Assembly: GCA_035283185.1 (NCBI GenBank)
Contig: DATEUJ010000017.1
Span: 1-64,000 of the forward strand
Direction of reading: 5' to 3'
From: DASSFZ01 sp035283185
GTDB lineage: Bacteria > Chloroflexota > Anaerolineae > Fen-1058
Length of the DNA stretch: 64,000 nucleotides
This document shows, one piece after another, positions 47,935 to 56,367 of this stretch; positions within the stretch are counted from its first letter, which is position 1, and every line of letters starts with the position of its first letter. Below the pieces are notes generated by a model. That model had not been told where the DNA came from. It was given only the letters and a program-made list of their open reading frames with translations, and ran no database searches. A program made the translations under genes and the position numbers.

Positions 47935-48683
47935 TTATTCAACTCTTGCTGCAGATCGCTCTCGTCGTCATCGTGCTGTCGCTGCCGATCGCGATGCTGG
48001 TCTTTAGCACTTCGACGAGACGTGCGCGGGGGCCGCAGATGCGCTCTCTCTCCGCGTTCGACGTGCTGCGCGGCCAGGTGGGGCGCGGCATCGAGACCGG
48101 GCGCCCGGCGCACATTTCTATCGGCGTCGGCGGCATCGTCGGCGACGATACGCTCGTCACGCTGGCCGGCGCGTCGATCGTCGACAGCCTGGCGCCGGAG
48201 GCTGCCGAAACCGGCGCAGCGCCCACGGTGACTGTCGCCGACGGCGCGGCGATGATCCTGGCTCAAGATACGCTGCGACGTCCCTACGCGCGGCGCGGCG
48301 ACCTCGCCGGCTACGATCCGCGCGATGTGCAACTGCTCGGCATGCAGCCGTTCCAGTATGCGGCCGGCGCGATGGATTTCCTGGCGCACGCCCAGCCGGT
48401 TTCGAATGTGATGGTCGGGGCGTTCGGCCCGGAAGCTGGCCTGATCGTCGAGGAAGGTGTGAGGCAGGGACTCACGCAGGTCGCAGGCTCCACGGATGCG
48501 CGCTCGCTCGCCGTGCTCTTTCCGTCGGCCAATCACCTGCTCGTCGGCGAAGAGGTGTTCGCCGCCCCCGCCTACCTCGATCGACGCAGAGGCCACATTG
48601 CCCGCCTGCAGGCGCAAGACTTGGTGCGCTTCATCATGGCCGCCGTCATCGTCATCTGGTCGATACTGTTCTTATTTGTTTGA
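47931..48683 (+). CDS. DUF6754-like membrane protein
   Basis: 250 residues. One helix at the N-terminus (about 4-26) and one at the very C-terminus (about 229-249) enclose a soluble domain rich in small residues (GVGGIVGDDTLVTLAGASIV, VGAFGPEAGLIVEEG, GSTDARSLAVLFPSANHLLV). The pattern matches proteins annotated as DUF6754 in Chloroflexota; that naming is from memory and tentative. Function is unknown. It is second in the cluster, overlapping the first gene. Confidence 0.6.
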   Translation: MIIQLLLQIALVVIVLSLPIAMLVFSTSTRRARGPQMRSLSAFDVLRGQVGRGIETGRPAHISIGVGGIVGDDTLVTLAGASIVDSLAPEAAETGAAPTVTVADGAAMILAQDTLRRPYARRGDLAGYDPRDVQLLGMQPFQYAAGAMDFLAHAQPVSNVMVGAFGPEAGLIVEEGVRQGLTQVAGSTDARSLAVLFPSANHLLVGEEVFAAPAYLDRRRGHIARLQAQDLVRFIMAAVIVIWSILFLFV

Positions 48684-48736
48684 AGTTTGAAATCTTGTCC
48701 TGAGCGAAGTCGAAGGATTGGATTTGAAAGCCTGCC

Positions 48737-49408
48737 ATGCTCTTCAAGCGCGCGTTTCCCGTCGCACTGACCATCGCGTTCGCCTGGCTGATCCTGATCA
48801 GTTATTTGCCGCTGGATCCGGATAGCCCCGCTGCCGCGACGCTCCTGAACGTGCGCGGGGTGCTGGTCGAATGGGCGGTCAACCTCGCAGCGTTCGCGCT
48901 CGTGCTGGGCTTCGGCAACCTGATCGGCATTCACGCCCGGCGCATTCGCAGCGGCGAGAGCGTGTTGTACAGCGTCGTCTTGATCGGCGGCGCACTTTTC
49001 ACGCTTGGGCTGTGGATCGCCCACATCCTATCGGTCATGGCCGAACAGCAGGTACCCTTGACCGTCGCGATGCTGGATCCCGGGTTTCTCGTCAGGGCGT
49101 TCGACTGGGTCATCGCCCCGCTTCAGTCCGGCCTGGGCATTCTGCTGGCGTTCGTGCTGGCCGTTGCCGGCTTTCGCGCCCTGCAGGTGCGCCGATCGGT
49201 CGGTATGGTGCTCTTCACAGCGACCGCGATTGTCGTCGTGCTCACGCAGCCCGTCGTTCCACTCCTTGACGTACTCGGGCCATTTCGCGCGGTCGTCGAC
49301 TCGATTACGACCGGCAGCTTGCGCGGCCTGGCGCTTGGCGTGGCGTTAGGCAGCCTGGCCTTCGGTCTGCGGATTATCGTCGGGGCAGACAAGCCCCAGA
49401 GCGACTAG
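48737..49408 (+). CDS. Multi-pass membrane protein of unknown function
   Basis: 223 residues with about six hydrophobic segments (about 8-26, 43-63, 77-101, 128-147, 153-175, 195-215). No family is recognised. It is separated from the previous gene by a CCTGAGCGAAGTCGAAGG repeat (48699-48716), so it has no clear ribosome site. It ends 2 bp before the zinc-ribbon gene. Confidence 0.6.
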   Translation: MLFKRAFPVALTIAFAWLILISYLPLDPDSPAAATLLNVRGVLVEWAVNLAAFALVLGFGNLIGIHARRIRSGESVLYSVVLIGGALFTLGLWIAHILSVMAEQQVPLTVAMLDPGFLVRAFDWVIAPLQSGLGILLAFVLAVAGFRALQVRRSVGMVLFTATAIVVVLTQPVVPLLDVLGPFRAVVDSITTGSLRGLALGVALGSLAFGLRIIVGADKPQSD

Positions 49409-49410
49409 CC

Positions 49411-52185
49411 ATGATTTATTGTCCTAATTGCGGCACTGCCAACCGGGATGGCTCGCGCTTCTGCAACGACTGCGGGCACAAGCTGCCGTCGAAGACCGGC
49501 ATCGTGTGCCCGATGTGCAGCCACATGAACCCGCCGGCCAACGTCTACTGCGACAGATGCCAGGCGCGGCTCGTGCCGGCCGGGCCGACCTCGCCGCCGG
49601 CGGCGCCGGGCGCGCCGGCGCCGCCCGCCCCCGTGAAAAAGGGATTGTCGCTGCCCACCAAGCCCGCAGGTGAAACCGAGCCGCCTCCCGGCGAACCCGA
49701 GACGACGCCGGGATCAGGGCTTGAAGCTGAGCCGGAGGAGACGCCGGAATGGCTGCACCGTCTGCGCGCTGCGACGCCGAAGCCTCCCCCTCAGGCAACG
49801 CCCGAGTTTCCACCTGGCGAGGAAATGCCTGAGTGGATGCGGCCGGCTCAGGGCGAACAGCTTGACTGGTTCGATCGCCTGGCCGGAGAACCCCCACCGC
49901 CTCCGCGCGACCCTTCGGCTTCGCTCAGGGCAAGGCCGGCACCTGCGCCTGTCGAAGAGGAGCCGGAGGCGTGGATGCCGGATCTTGCGCCCGGCAGCGC
50001 GATGCGGCAAGAGGTGACAAGCTCGACCCAGGCCCCGGAGGGCGAGGCCGACTTGCCGGACTGGCTCAAGGAGCTTACCCGGCCGCCCGCTGCGCCTGCA
50101 GACGAGCCTGCCCTGCGAAGTCCCCGACCGGAGGGAGCGGGGAGCGAAGCCGAAGAGTCCGCCCTGAGCGAAGCCGAAGGGCCTGCCCTGAGCGGAGTCG
50201 AAGGGTCGCTCGATTGGCTGGCGGCAGCGGCGCAGGAGCCTCAGCCCCCGATAGAGGCAGTCGGGGGCGAGCCGCCGGTCGCCGGTGAGATTCCAGATTG
50301 GCTGGCTGCACTGTCCGAGCAGCCGCAGGCCGGTGAGACAGGGCTGGCTCGAGAAGCACCCGCTGAGGAACGGGAACCACCTGCTGAGGACTGGCGCGGC
50401 TGGTCGCCGTCGACGACACTGGAGGAGCCTTCACTGGCCGGCGAAGAACCCGCCGGCGAGGCTGACCTGCCCGCCTGGCTGGTGGGCATTTCGGGCGGGC
50501 AGGCGAGCCGAGAGCTCAGGCCTGCGAAGTCCTCGACCGAAGAGAGCGGGGAATCGGAAGCGCCACCGCACGACGCCGATGTGCCGCGCGAAGCGTGGCT
50601 CAAGGATCTGGGCCCGGGCCAGCACGCGCCGGAGGAAGCAGGTGCTCCTGCGGCTGCTGGTGCCCCGCCCAGCGGGGTGGAACCACCAGGCGCTGCCGTA
50701 GGAGCGTTCGCCGGAGCCGACGTCGATATGGCCGATTTGACCGCCACGCCGGATTGGCTTGCTCATGTACAGGAGCCGGCACGCGGAGCGCCCCGCTCCG
50801 TAGGGGCGGACCTTGCGCCCGCCCAAGAGCCTGCGCCCTCTGAATTGCCCGATTGGCTGCGTGAGATAGGGCCTATGCCTGTCCTGCGAAGTCCCCGACC
50901 GGAGGGAGCGGGGAGCGAAGCCGAAGGGCCAGCGCCCGCTCGATCCGAAACGCCCTTCGGCGAGCTGCCATCGGCGCCCCACGAAGCGCGGGAGTTGCTC
51001 CCTCCGGGCGAGGCGCAACTGGCGGACCACGTGACCACTCCAGCCTTCGCCGACGAGCAGGGGCGAAGTTTCACACCGGACTTCGACCAAGCCGTGGCCG
51101 GCGCGGGCCTCGAAGCAGCAGCGATACCGTCGTGGCTTGAAGCTCTGCGACCAGTTGCGGCACCCACGGGGGGGGAAGAGGGGGGGGCCATCGAGACCGA
51201 GGGATTGCTGGCAGGTCTCCACAACGTTTTGCCTGCCATGCCGTTTATCGGCAAGCCGCAGGGAGCCCCGGCCGCCCGGCACCCGCAAGTTCCACCGGCC
51301 GATATCGCGCGCGCCGCGCTCTTTCAGCGGCTCCTGTCGGCGGGCGCGCTCGCCCCGACCGCCGTCGGCTATCAGCCATCTGCCATCGGCTATCAGCCAC
51401 GCCTGCGCGCGCGCATAGTCCGCTGGGTGATCGTCGTCGTCCTGGTACTGGCGGCCTTCGCGCCGAACTTGGATGACTTCATAGCGGAGTTGGGCATCTT
51501 TCAGCTTGGCAGCGTCGATCCTGCGCTGTACGCCGGCGCCGCCGCGCAGATCGATTCTCTCGATCAGGGACAGCGCGTGCTCGTGTCGTTCGACTACGAC
51601 GCTTCCCAAGCCGGTGAGATGGATCCGATTGCCGAAGCGCTTCTCGTCCACATCCGCCAGCGTGGCGCGCAGGCGATTGCCGTCAGTCTCAACCCGAATG
51701 GCCTGGCGCTCGGCGCGCGTGTCGTGGAAAGCCTCGGCGAGAAGGGCATCCCGGACGCCGCCTTCGTGCAGACCTCGTTTCACCCTGGGCAGGCGGTCGG
51801 CGCGCAAAGCGCAATCCTGTCCGTGCCTGCGGACTTGATTGTCGTGCTCGCCGGCTCGCCCGAGGCCATGCGCTGGTGGATCGAACAGGCAACCCTGTCG
51901 GGCGCCGAGGCGCCGATCGTCGCCGGGGCGAGTGCGAGTGCGCTGCCGCAGATTCAGCCCTACCTTCAATCCGACCAGGTAGACGCGGTCGTGCAAGGAC
52001 TGATGGGCGGCCTGGCCTATCAGCGCTCACTCGATCCCAATCAGGATGCCGGGAAGGCCGGGTTCGACCGCCTGGTGAGATCGGAAGCTCTCTATTTGTC
52101 ACAGATCGCATTCGCCGGAATTATCTTGGCCGGCCTGATCGTGTCCCTGGTGGCCGGAAGAGGCGGACGCCCTGATGCAGCCTGA
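49411..52185 (+). CDS. Membrane protein with two zinc ribbons and a long P-x-W-L repeat region
   Basis: 924 residues. Two zinc ribbons stand at the N-terminus (C4, C7, C18, C21; C33, C36, C47, C50). Residues about 55-620 are disordered, Pro/Glu/Ala-rich, and carry about twelve copies of a short motif such as PEWLHRL, PDWLKELT, PDWLAALS, PDWLREIG and PSWLEALR. A membrane helix (about 671-690) leads to a compact domain (RVLVSFDYDASQAGEMDPIA, ADLIVVLAGSPEAMRWWIEQ), and a final helix lies at about 898-917. Parts of the disordered region are REP repeats read in frame. The next gene overlaps by 11 bp. Confidence 0.7.
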   Translation: MIYCPNCGTANRDGSRFCNDCGHKLPSKTGIVCPMCSHMNPPANVYCDRCQARLVPAGPTSPPAAPGAPAPPAPVKKGLSLPTKPAGETEPPPGEPETTPGSGLEAEPEETPEWLHRLRAATPKPPPQATPEFPPGEEMPEWMRPAQGEQLDWFDRLAGEPPPPPRDPSASLRARPAPAPVEEEPEAWMPDLAPGSAMRQEVTSSTQAPEGEADLPDWLKELTRPPAAPADEPALRSPRPEGAGSEAEESALSEAEGPALSGVEGSLDWLAAAAQEPQPPIEAVGGEPPVAGEIPDWLAALSEQPQAGETGLAREAPAEEREPPAEDWRGWSPSTTLEEPSLAGEEPAGEADLPAWLVGISGGQASRELRPAKSSTEESGESEAPPHDADVPREAWLKDLGPGQHAPEEAGAPAAAGAPPSGVEPPGAAVGAFAGADVDMADLTATPDWLAHVQEPARGAPRSVGADLAPAQEPAPSELPDWLREIGPMPVLRSPRPEGAGSEAEGPAPARSETPFGELPSAPHEARELLPPGEAQLADHVTTPAFADEQGRSFTPDFDQAVAGAGLEAAAIPSWLEALRPVAAPTGGEEGGAIETEGLLAGLHNVLPAMPFIGKPQGAPAARHPQVPPADIARAALFQRLLSAGALAPTAVGYQPSAIGYQPRLRARIVRWVIVVVLVLAAFAPNLDDFIAELGIFQLGSVDPALYAGAAAQIDSLDQGQRVLVSFDYDASQAGEMDPIAEALLVHIRQRGAQAIAVSLNPNGLALGARVVESLGEKGIPDAAFVQTSFHPGQAVGAQSAILSVPADLIVVLAGSPEAMRWWIEQATLSGAEAPIVAGASASALPQIQPYLQSDQVDAVVQGLMGGLAYQRSLDPNQDAGKAGFDRLVRSEALYLSQIAFAGIILAGLIVSLVAGRGGRPDAA
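50100..50210. repeat. CTTCGACT/GCTCAGG-family repeats inside the zinc-ribbon gene
   Basis: CCTGCGAAGTCCCCGACCGG begins a block with three CCTGAGCGAAGCCGAAGGG-like units, encoding EGAGSEAEESALSEAEG. A near copy of the first part recurs at 50881-50930, and a shorter unit is at 49910-49935 (DPSASLRARP). Confidence 0.8.
51362..51402. repeat. GGCTATCAGCCATCTGCCATC repeat inside the zinc-ribbon gene
   Basis: Two tandem copies of TCGGCTATCAGCCA encode VGYQPSAIGYQPR just before the membrane helix. Confidence 0.7.
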
Positions 52186-52810
52186 AACTATCCAGACCAT
52201 CCTGGGCGCGGTTTTGACGTTTGCCGTGCTGTCGTACCTGATCGGCGATAACGCCGTCTATCGCCTGGCGATGCACGTCCTCGTCGGCGTGGGCGCGGCC
52301 TATGCAGTCGGCGTCGCGATAGGTCAGGTGTTAGCGCCGCGCATGTTCGCGCCGCTGCTGAATCGCCCCGCCGGAGGCATTGGCCCACTCGTGTTCGCCC
52401 TGTTTGGGCTGTTGGGCTGCGTGTTTCTCCTGGCCAAGATTTTCCCGCGCACGGCGTGGCTTGGCAACGTGGCGGTGGGGACCATGCTGGGCGTGGGCGC
52501 GGGTGTGGCGGTGGGCGGCGCGCTGTTCGGCACACTTCTTCCGCAGACGAGCGCCGCGGCCGGCTCGCTTGGCCCGCGCGAAGCGGGGGGAATCGTCATC
52601 GGTCTCCTTCTACTCGCGTCAACGGTCACGACGCTGCTGGCGTTCACTTATCGCTCTGCATCCCGGCGCACTCCCCTGGGCGCGATCGGACTGATCGGGC
52701 GAGGTTTTCTTTACGTCGCATTGGGCGCGACGTTTGCGCTCGTATTCATCTCCGGCGCGAGTGTGCTGGTCGCCTGGATGCGCAATCTCTACTCGTTCGC
52801 CGGCGGGTGA
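52175..52810 (+). CDS. Multi-pass membrane protein of unknown function
   Basis: 211 residues with about six hydrophobic segments (ILGAVLTFAVLSYLI; VLVGVGAAYAVGVAIG; LVFALFGLLGCVFLLA; GTMLGVGAGVAVGGALFG; GIVIGLLLLASTVTTLLAF; FLYVALGATFALVFISGASV). Not recognised. It overlaps the zinc-ribbon gene by 11 bp and precedes the MutL-like ATPase by 14 bp, so it belongs to the same unit. Confidence 0.6.
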   Translation: MQPETIQTILGAVLTFAVLSYLIGDNAVYRLAMHVLVGVGAAYAVGVAIGQVLAPRMFAPLLNRPAGGIGPLVFALFGLLGCVFLLAKIFPRTAWLGNVAVGTMLGVGAGVAVGGALFGTLLPQTSAAAGSLGPREAGGIVIGLLLLASTVTTLLAFTYRSASRRTPLGAIGLIGRGFLYVALGATFALVFISGASVLVAWMRNLYSFAGG

Positions 52811-52824
52811 CCCGAAGGGGCCTG

Positions 52825-54627
52825 ATGGATGCATCCTCCAGCCAGCTCGATTCGATCGTCGCCATTGACATCGGCACGGTGTACACGAAAGCTGTGCTGA
52901 TCGCACGCGTCGAAGGCGTTTATCGGTTCATCGCCCGCGCGGAGTCGGTGACGACGGCGGAGGCCCCCTGGTCGGACGTAGCCGTTGGCACGCGACACGC
53001 GCTGGAGAAACTGTCTTCGGCGGCGGGCCGCCGCCTGCTGGACGAGCGCGGCGACTTGACGACCCCGCAGCAGCCGGACGGCTCAGGCGTAGATGCCTGT
53101 GTCGTGACGGCCAGCGCCGGCAAACCGTTGAGCGTTGTGCTGGCCGGACTCGCGGGCGAGTGGAGCCTGGAGAGCCTTCGCCACGCCGCCATGGGCACCT
53201 ATACCACGCTCGCGGCCGAGATTGCCCTGTCGGGCGGTTCCAGGCGCGCGGGCCGCTCCCTGGCCGACGACCGCATTCAGCGCGTCTACGATGCGCGTCC
53301 GGATGTCGTGTGCATCAGCGGCGGCACGGACGGCGGCGCGGAACGGCCGGTGCTTGAGTTGGTAGAGGCTGCCAAGTTCGCCGCGCGCTTCCTGGAAGTG
53401 GCCGGCAGCAGACCGCGTATCTTGTTCGCCGGAAACGCCAAGTTGAAGCCGCGCGTGGCCGAGACGATCGGCGATGCGGCCGATTTTCTTCAGATCGACA
53501 ACGTGCGACCCGGCCTCGACGTGGAAAACGTCGGCCCCCTGCAGGTCGAGCTGGAAACGATGTACACCACGCACAAGATGGGCCGCATCGCCGGACTGGC
53601 CACGATTTCCGCGTGGCCGAAGGCGCGCTCGATTACGGTGCCTGCCATGCCTACCGCGCGCGCGTTCGGCCACGTAGCGCAGTACCTGAGCGCGGAAAAC
53701 ACGAAGACCGGCGTGCTGGGCGTCGACGCCGGTGGATCGACGACGACGGTCTCGGCGGCCTTTGGCGGGCAGCTCTACACGACGCTGCGCAGCGACGTCG
53801 GCACCTCGTTCGTCGCGCGCTTCGTAGACGAGGTTGGCTGGGAATCCGTCGCGCGCTGGCTGGATTTCGAAGTGAGCGAAGGCGATATTCGGGCGTTCGC
53901 CGCCAACAAGGAGCTTCGTCCAGGCACGATCCCGCAAGACACGAGCGATCTGCGCATCGAGCAAGCCCTTGCGCGAGAGGTTCTCCGGGCGACCTTGCGC
54001 GCCGCGCGTGGCGCCTGGCCGCGGGGCACGAGCATTCCGCGTTTCCTCGGAGGGGACAGCAACGTGCCCCTCTTCGAGCCGATCATCGGCGCAGGCGGCG
54101 TGCTGGCGCGTGCGCCGCGACCCGGGCAGGCTGCTTTGCTGATGCTGGACGCGATCGAGCCAGTCGGCGTGACGACACTCGTCCTCGACGTGTACGGCCT
54201 GGCTGCCGCGCTCGGCGCGGCGGCGCTGGCCGAACCGCTGATCGCCGTGCAGGCGCTGGAGCAGGGTGGTCTCATGAATCTGGCGACGGTCGTCGCGCCG
54301 CTCGGTGCGATGCGCACGCGCGCCGGCGAGGTCGTGATGAATGTAAGACTCAGCTACGAGAGCGGCGGAACGATCGAAGACGACATCAAGGCCGGATCAC
54401 TGTCGGTATTGCCGCTCAGTCCCGGCCAAAAAGCAGTGATGCAGCTCCGGCCGCGAGTCGGGATCGACATCGGGCGGGGCGCGGGACGCGGCGGTAAGCC
54501 GACCGAGATCACAGGCAGCGCTCTGGGATTGATCGTCGACGCGCGCGGGCGCCCGCTCGGCGTGTCGCCCGATCCGAAGCGCCGCCGCGAGCAGATGAAG
54601 AGCTGGCTGTGGGATGTGGGTGCCTAG
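52825..54627 (+). CDS. MutL-like (glutamate mutase-associated) ASKHA ATPase
   Basis: 600 residues from ATG 52825 with AAGGGG upstream. The actin/Hsp70-type phosphate loops are visible as VAIDIGTVYTKAVLI and LGVDAGGSTTTVSA, with the adenosine-side segment IIGAGGVLARAPRPG near residue 430. The overall pattern (DVVCISGGTDGGAERPVLEL, ILFAGNAKLKPRV) is that of MutL, which accompanies cobalamin-dependent glutamate mutase as a probable reactivase. No mutase subunit gene is in the window; the partners here are membrane and zinc-ribbon proteins. It abuts the KOW-tailed gene with no gap. Confidence 0.82.
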   Translation: MDASSSQLDSIVAIDIGTVYTKAVLIARVEGVYRFIARAESVTTAEAPWSDVAVGTRHALEKLSSAAGRRLLDERGDLTTPQQPDGSGVDACVVTASAGKPLSVVLAGLAGEWSLESLRHAAMGTYTTLAAEIALSGGSRRAGRSLADDRIQRVYDARPDVVCISGGTDGGAERPVLELVEAAKFAARFLEVAGSRPRILFAGNAKLKPRVAETIGDAADFLQIDNVRPGLDVENVGPLQVELETMYTTHKMGRIAGLATISAWPKARSITVPAMPTARAFGHVAQYLSAENTKTGVLGVDAGGSTTTVSAAFGGQLYTTLRSDVGTSFVARFVDEVGWESVARWLDFEVSEGDIRAFAANKELRPGTIPQDTSDLRIEQALAREVLRATLRAARGAWPRGTSIPRFLGGDSNVPLFEPIIGAGGVLARAPRPGQAALLMLDAIEPVGVTTLVLDVYGLAAALGAAALAEPLIAVQALEQGGLMNLATVVAPLGAMRTRAGEVVMNVRLSYESGGTIEDDIKAGSLSVLPLSPGQKAVMQLRPRVGIDIGRGAGRGGKPTEITGSALGLIVDARGRPLGVSPDPKRRREQMKSWLWDVGA

Positions 54628-55710
54628 ATGCGGGAGACGACGGCGTACTATCCCCCCGAAACGCGCGTGATGCCGCTGACGCTGATCCGGCGCGATCGCA
54701 TGCTGCCCGCCGCCGGCGATATCCTGGTCGGACCTGGGCAGCGCGTCGAGGCCTCGGACGTGGTGGCGCAGGTCGAGTTGGGCGGCCAGTTCCTGACGTT
54801 TGAAATCGCGCGCTTGCTGCGCGTACCGCCGGCCAGAGCGGTTCGGTATCTCAAGAAAGGCAAGGACGACGTGGTCAAAGCCGGCGAGGTCATTGCCGGG
54901 CGCATGGGCCTGGGCGTTCGGCCAGTGCGATCGCCTGTGGATGGGGTGATTGTCGACGTGGACGAGCGCGACGGCCGCGTGGCGATCGAGGTCGCCAGCC
55001 GGCTGTTCGAGCTGCGCGCCTACGTCAAAGGCGTCGTCAGCAACGTGTTGGGCCGTCTGGGCGTGGTCATCGAGACGCCCGGTGCGCTGATCCAGGCCGC
55101 CCTGGGCATCGGCGGCGAGTCGTTCGGCGTTCTGCGCGCGGTGAGTGAAGCGCCGGACGAGCCACTGCGAGCCAGCTCGATCGACATCCGGGCGCACGGC
55201 AGCATTGTCGTCGGCGGCGGCTGGATCACCGCGTCGGCGCTGGAGCAGGCGCAGCAGCTCCAGTTGCGAGGCATGATCGCGGGCAGCCTTGAAGGCGACC
55301 TGCTCGAGACAGCGCGCCAGATGCCGTTTCCGATCATGGTCACCGAAGGCGTGGGGCGGATAGGGATGGCGACTCCGATCTTTGAGCTAATTCGGGCGCA
55401 GGATGGACGCGAGGCGTCAATTAACGGCGAGACACGTACGCGTTGGGGCATCGTTCGCCCCGAGATCCTCATTCCGCTGCCGGCCGAGACTCGCCCGCCG
55501 TTGCCGCCTGCCGTCGGCGCGCCGCTGACGGCAGGCGCGCGCGTGCGCGTGGTGCGCGGTCCGCATATGGGACAGGTCGGCACGGTGACGGCGATTCCGG
55601 CGAGGACCGTGCGCATCGAAATCGGAACGAGAGTCCACGGCGCAGACGTCCGATTCAGTCCGACCGCGTCGGCGTTTGTGCCGTTCGCAAATCTGGAACT
55701 CTTGCGCTAA
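54628..55710 (+). CDS. Protein with lipoyl-like segment and C-terminal KOW domain, partner of the MutL-like ATPase
   Basis: 360 residues, not assigned to a named family. Residues about 90-125 (VVKAGEVIAGRMGLGVRPVR, SPVDGVIVDVDERDGRVAIE) resemble a biotinyl/lipoyl barrel, as in membrane fusion-type proteins. Residues about 190-270 form an alpha/beta region (SIVVGGGWITASALEQAQQL). The C-terminus has a KOW motif (AGARVRVVRGPHMGQVGTVT), then FVPFANLELLR. It starts directly after the ATPase stop, implying a tight functional link. Confidence 0.6.
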   Translation: MRETTAYYPPETRVMPLTLIRRDRMLPAAGDILVGPGQRVEASDVVAQVELGGQFLTFEIARLLRVPPARAVRYLKKGKDDVVKAGEVIAGRMGLGVRPVRSPVDGVIVDVDERDGRVAIEVASRLFELRAYVKGVVSNVLGRLGVVIETPGALIQAALGIGGESFGVLRAVSEAPDEPLRASSIDIRAHGSIVVGGGWITASALEQAQQLQLRGMIAGSLEGDLLETARQMPFPIMVTEGVGRIGMATPIFELIRAQDGREASINGETRTRWGIVRPEILIPLPAETRPPLPPAVGAPLTAGARVRVVRGPHMGQVGTVTAIPARTVRIEIGTRVHGADVRFSPTASAFVPFANLELLR

Positions 55711-55742
55711 AATGGAGCGGGCTGACCCCGGAGGGAGACCGC

Positions 55743-56300
55743 ATGACCACCGAAGAGATGAACGCCACCAATGGCAACGGCGACGAATCGCCTAACCGCA
55801 CCTTCATCATTGCCGTCGGCGTCATGGCTGTGGTGCTCGTGTTGGGCATCATCGTCATCGTGATCGCGCTGAGCAACCGGAACGGACGGGCGCAGCAGAC
55901 CGCCAATCAGACGGCGACCGCGCTGGCGGTGGCGCAAGTCAGCCCGACCGTGGAGCCGACGTTCACCCCGGAGCCTACCGACACGCCCGCTCCGACCGAC
56001 ACGCTTGCGCCGACGGCCACGCCGAGCGCGACAGCGATCGCGACGGGGCCGCCCGCTTCCGAGACGCCCGCTGGCGCCGCGGCGGCGCCGACAGTGACCT
56101 CCACGGCGACGCGCCAGCCGCCTGCGGCGCTCACTGCGACGGCTGCCGCGAGACGCACACCCTCCGCGACAGGCACGCCGGGCAGTGGAACCGGCACCAT
56201 GCCGGGCACCGGCATCAGCGATGTGGCTGGTTTGGCGCTGGCGGGTGGACTCGTCGTCTTACTGTTCATTGCGCGCCGGCTGCGCACTTCACAGGCGTAG
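55743..56300 (+). CDS. Pro/Thr-rich surface protein with C-terminal sorting-like signal
   Basis: 185 residues from ATG 55743 (GGAGGGAG upstream). A membrane helix (about 22-44) precedes a Pro/Thr/Ala-rich spacer (about 60-150). The C-terminus reads MPGTGISDVAGLALAGG, then VVLLFIARRLRTSQA: an xPxTG-like motif, a hydrophobic helix and a basic tail, the layout of a sortase substrate. No sortase gene is in the window. Alternatively it is a two-helix protein with an exposed loop. It is last in the cluster. Confidence 0.6.
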   Translation: MTTEEMNATNGNGDESPNRTFIIAVGVMAVVLVLGIIVIVIALSNRNGRAQQTANQTATALAVAQVSPTVEPTFTPEPTDTPAPTDTLAPTATPSATAIATGPPASETPAGAAAAPTVTSTATRQPPAALTATAAARRTPSATGTPGSGTGTMPGTGISDVAGLALAGGLVVLLFIARRLRTSQA

Positions 56301-56367
56301 CGACAAGACGCGCCATAACGAGCGCCGGGCCAACGTCCTCGCCAGCGTTGGCCCCTTTTGCTGAAAC

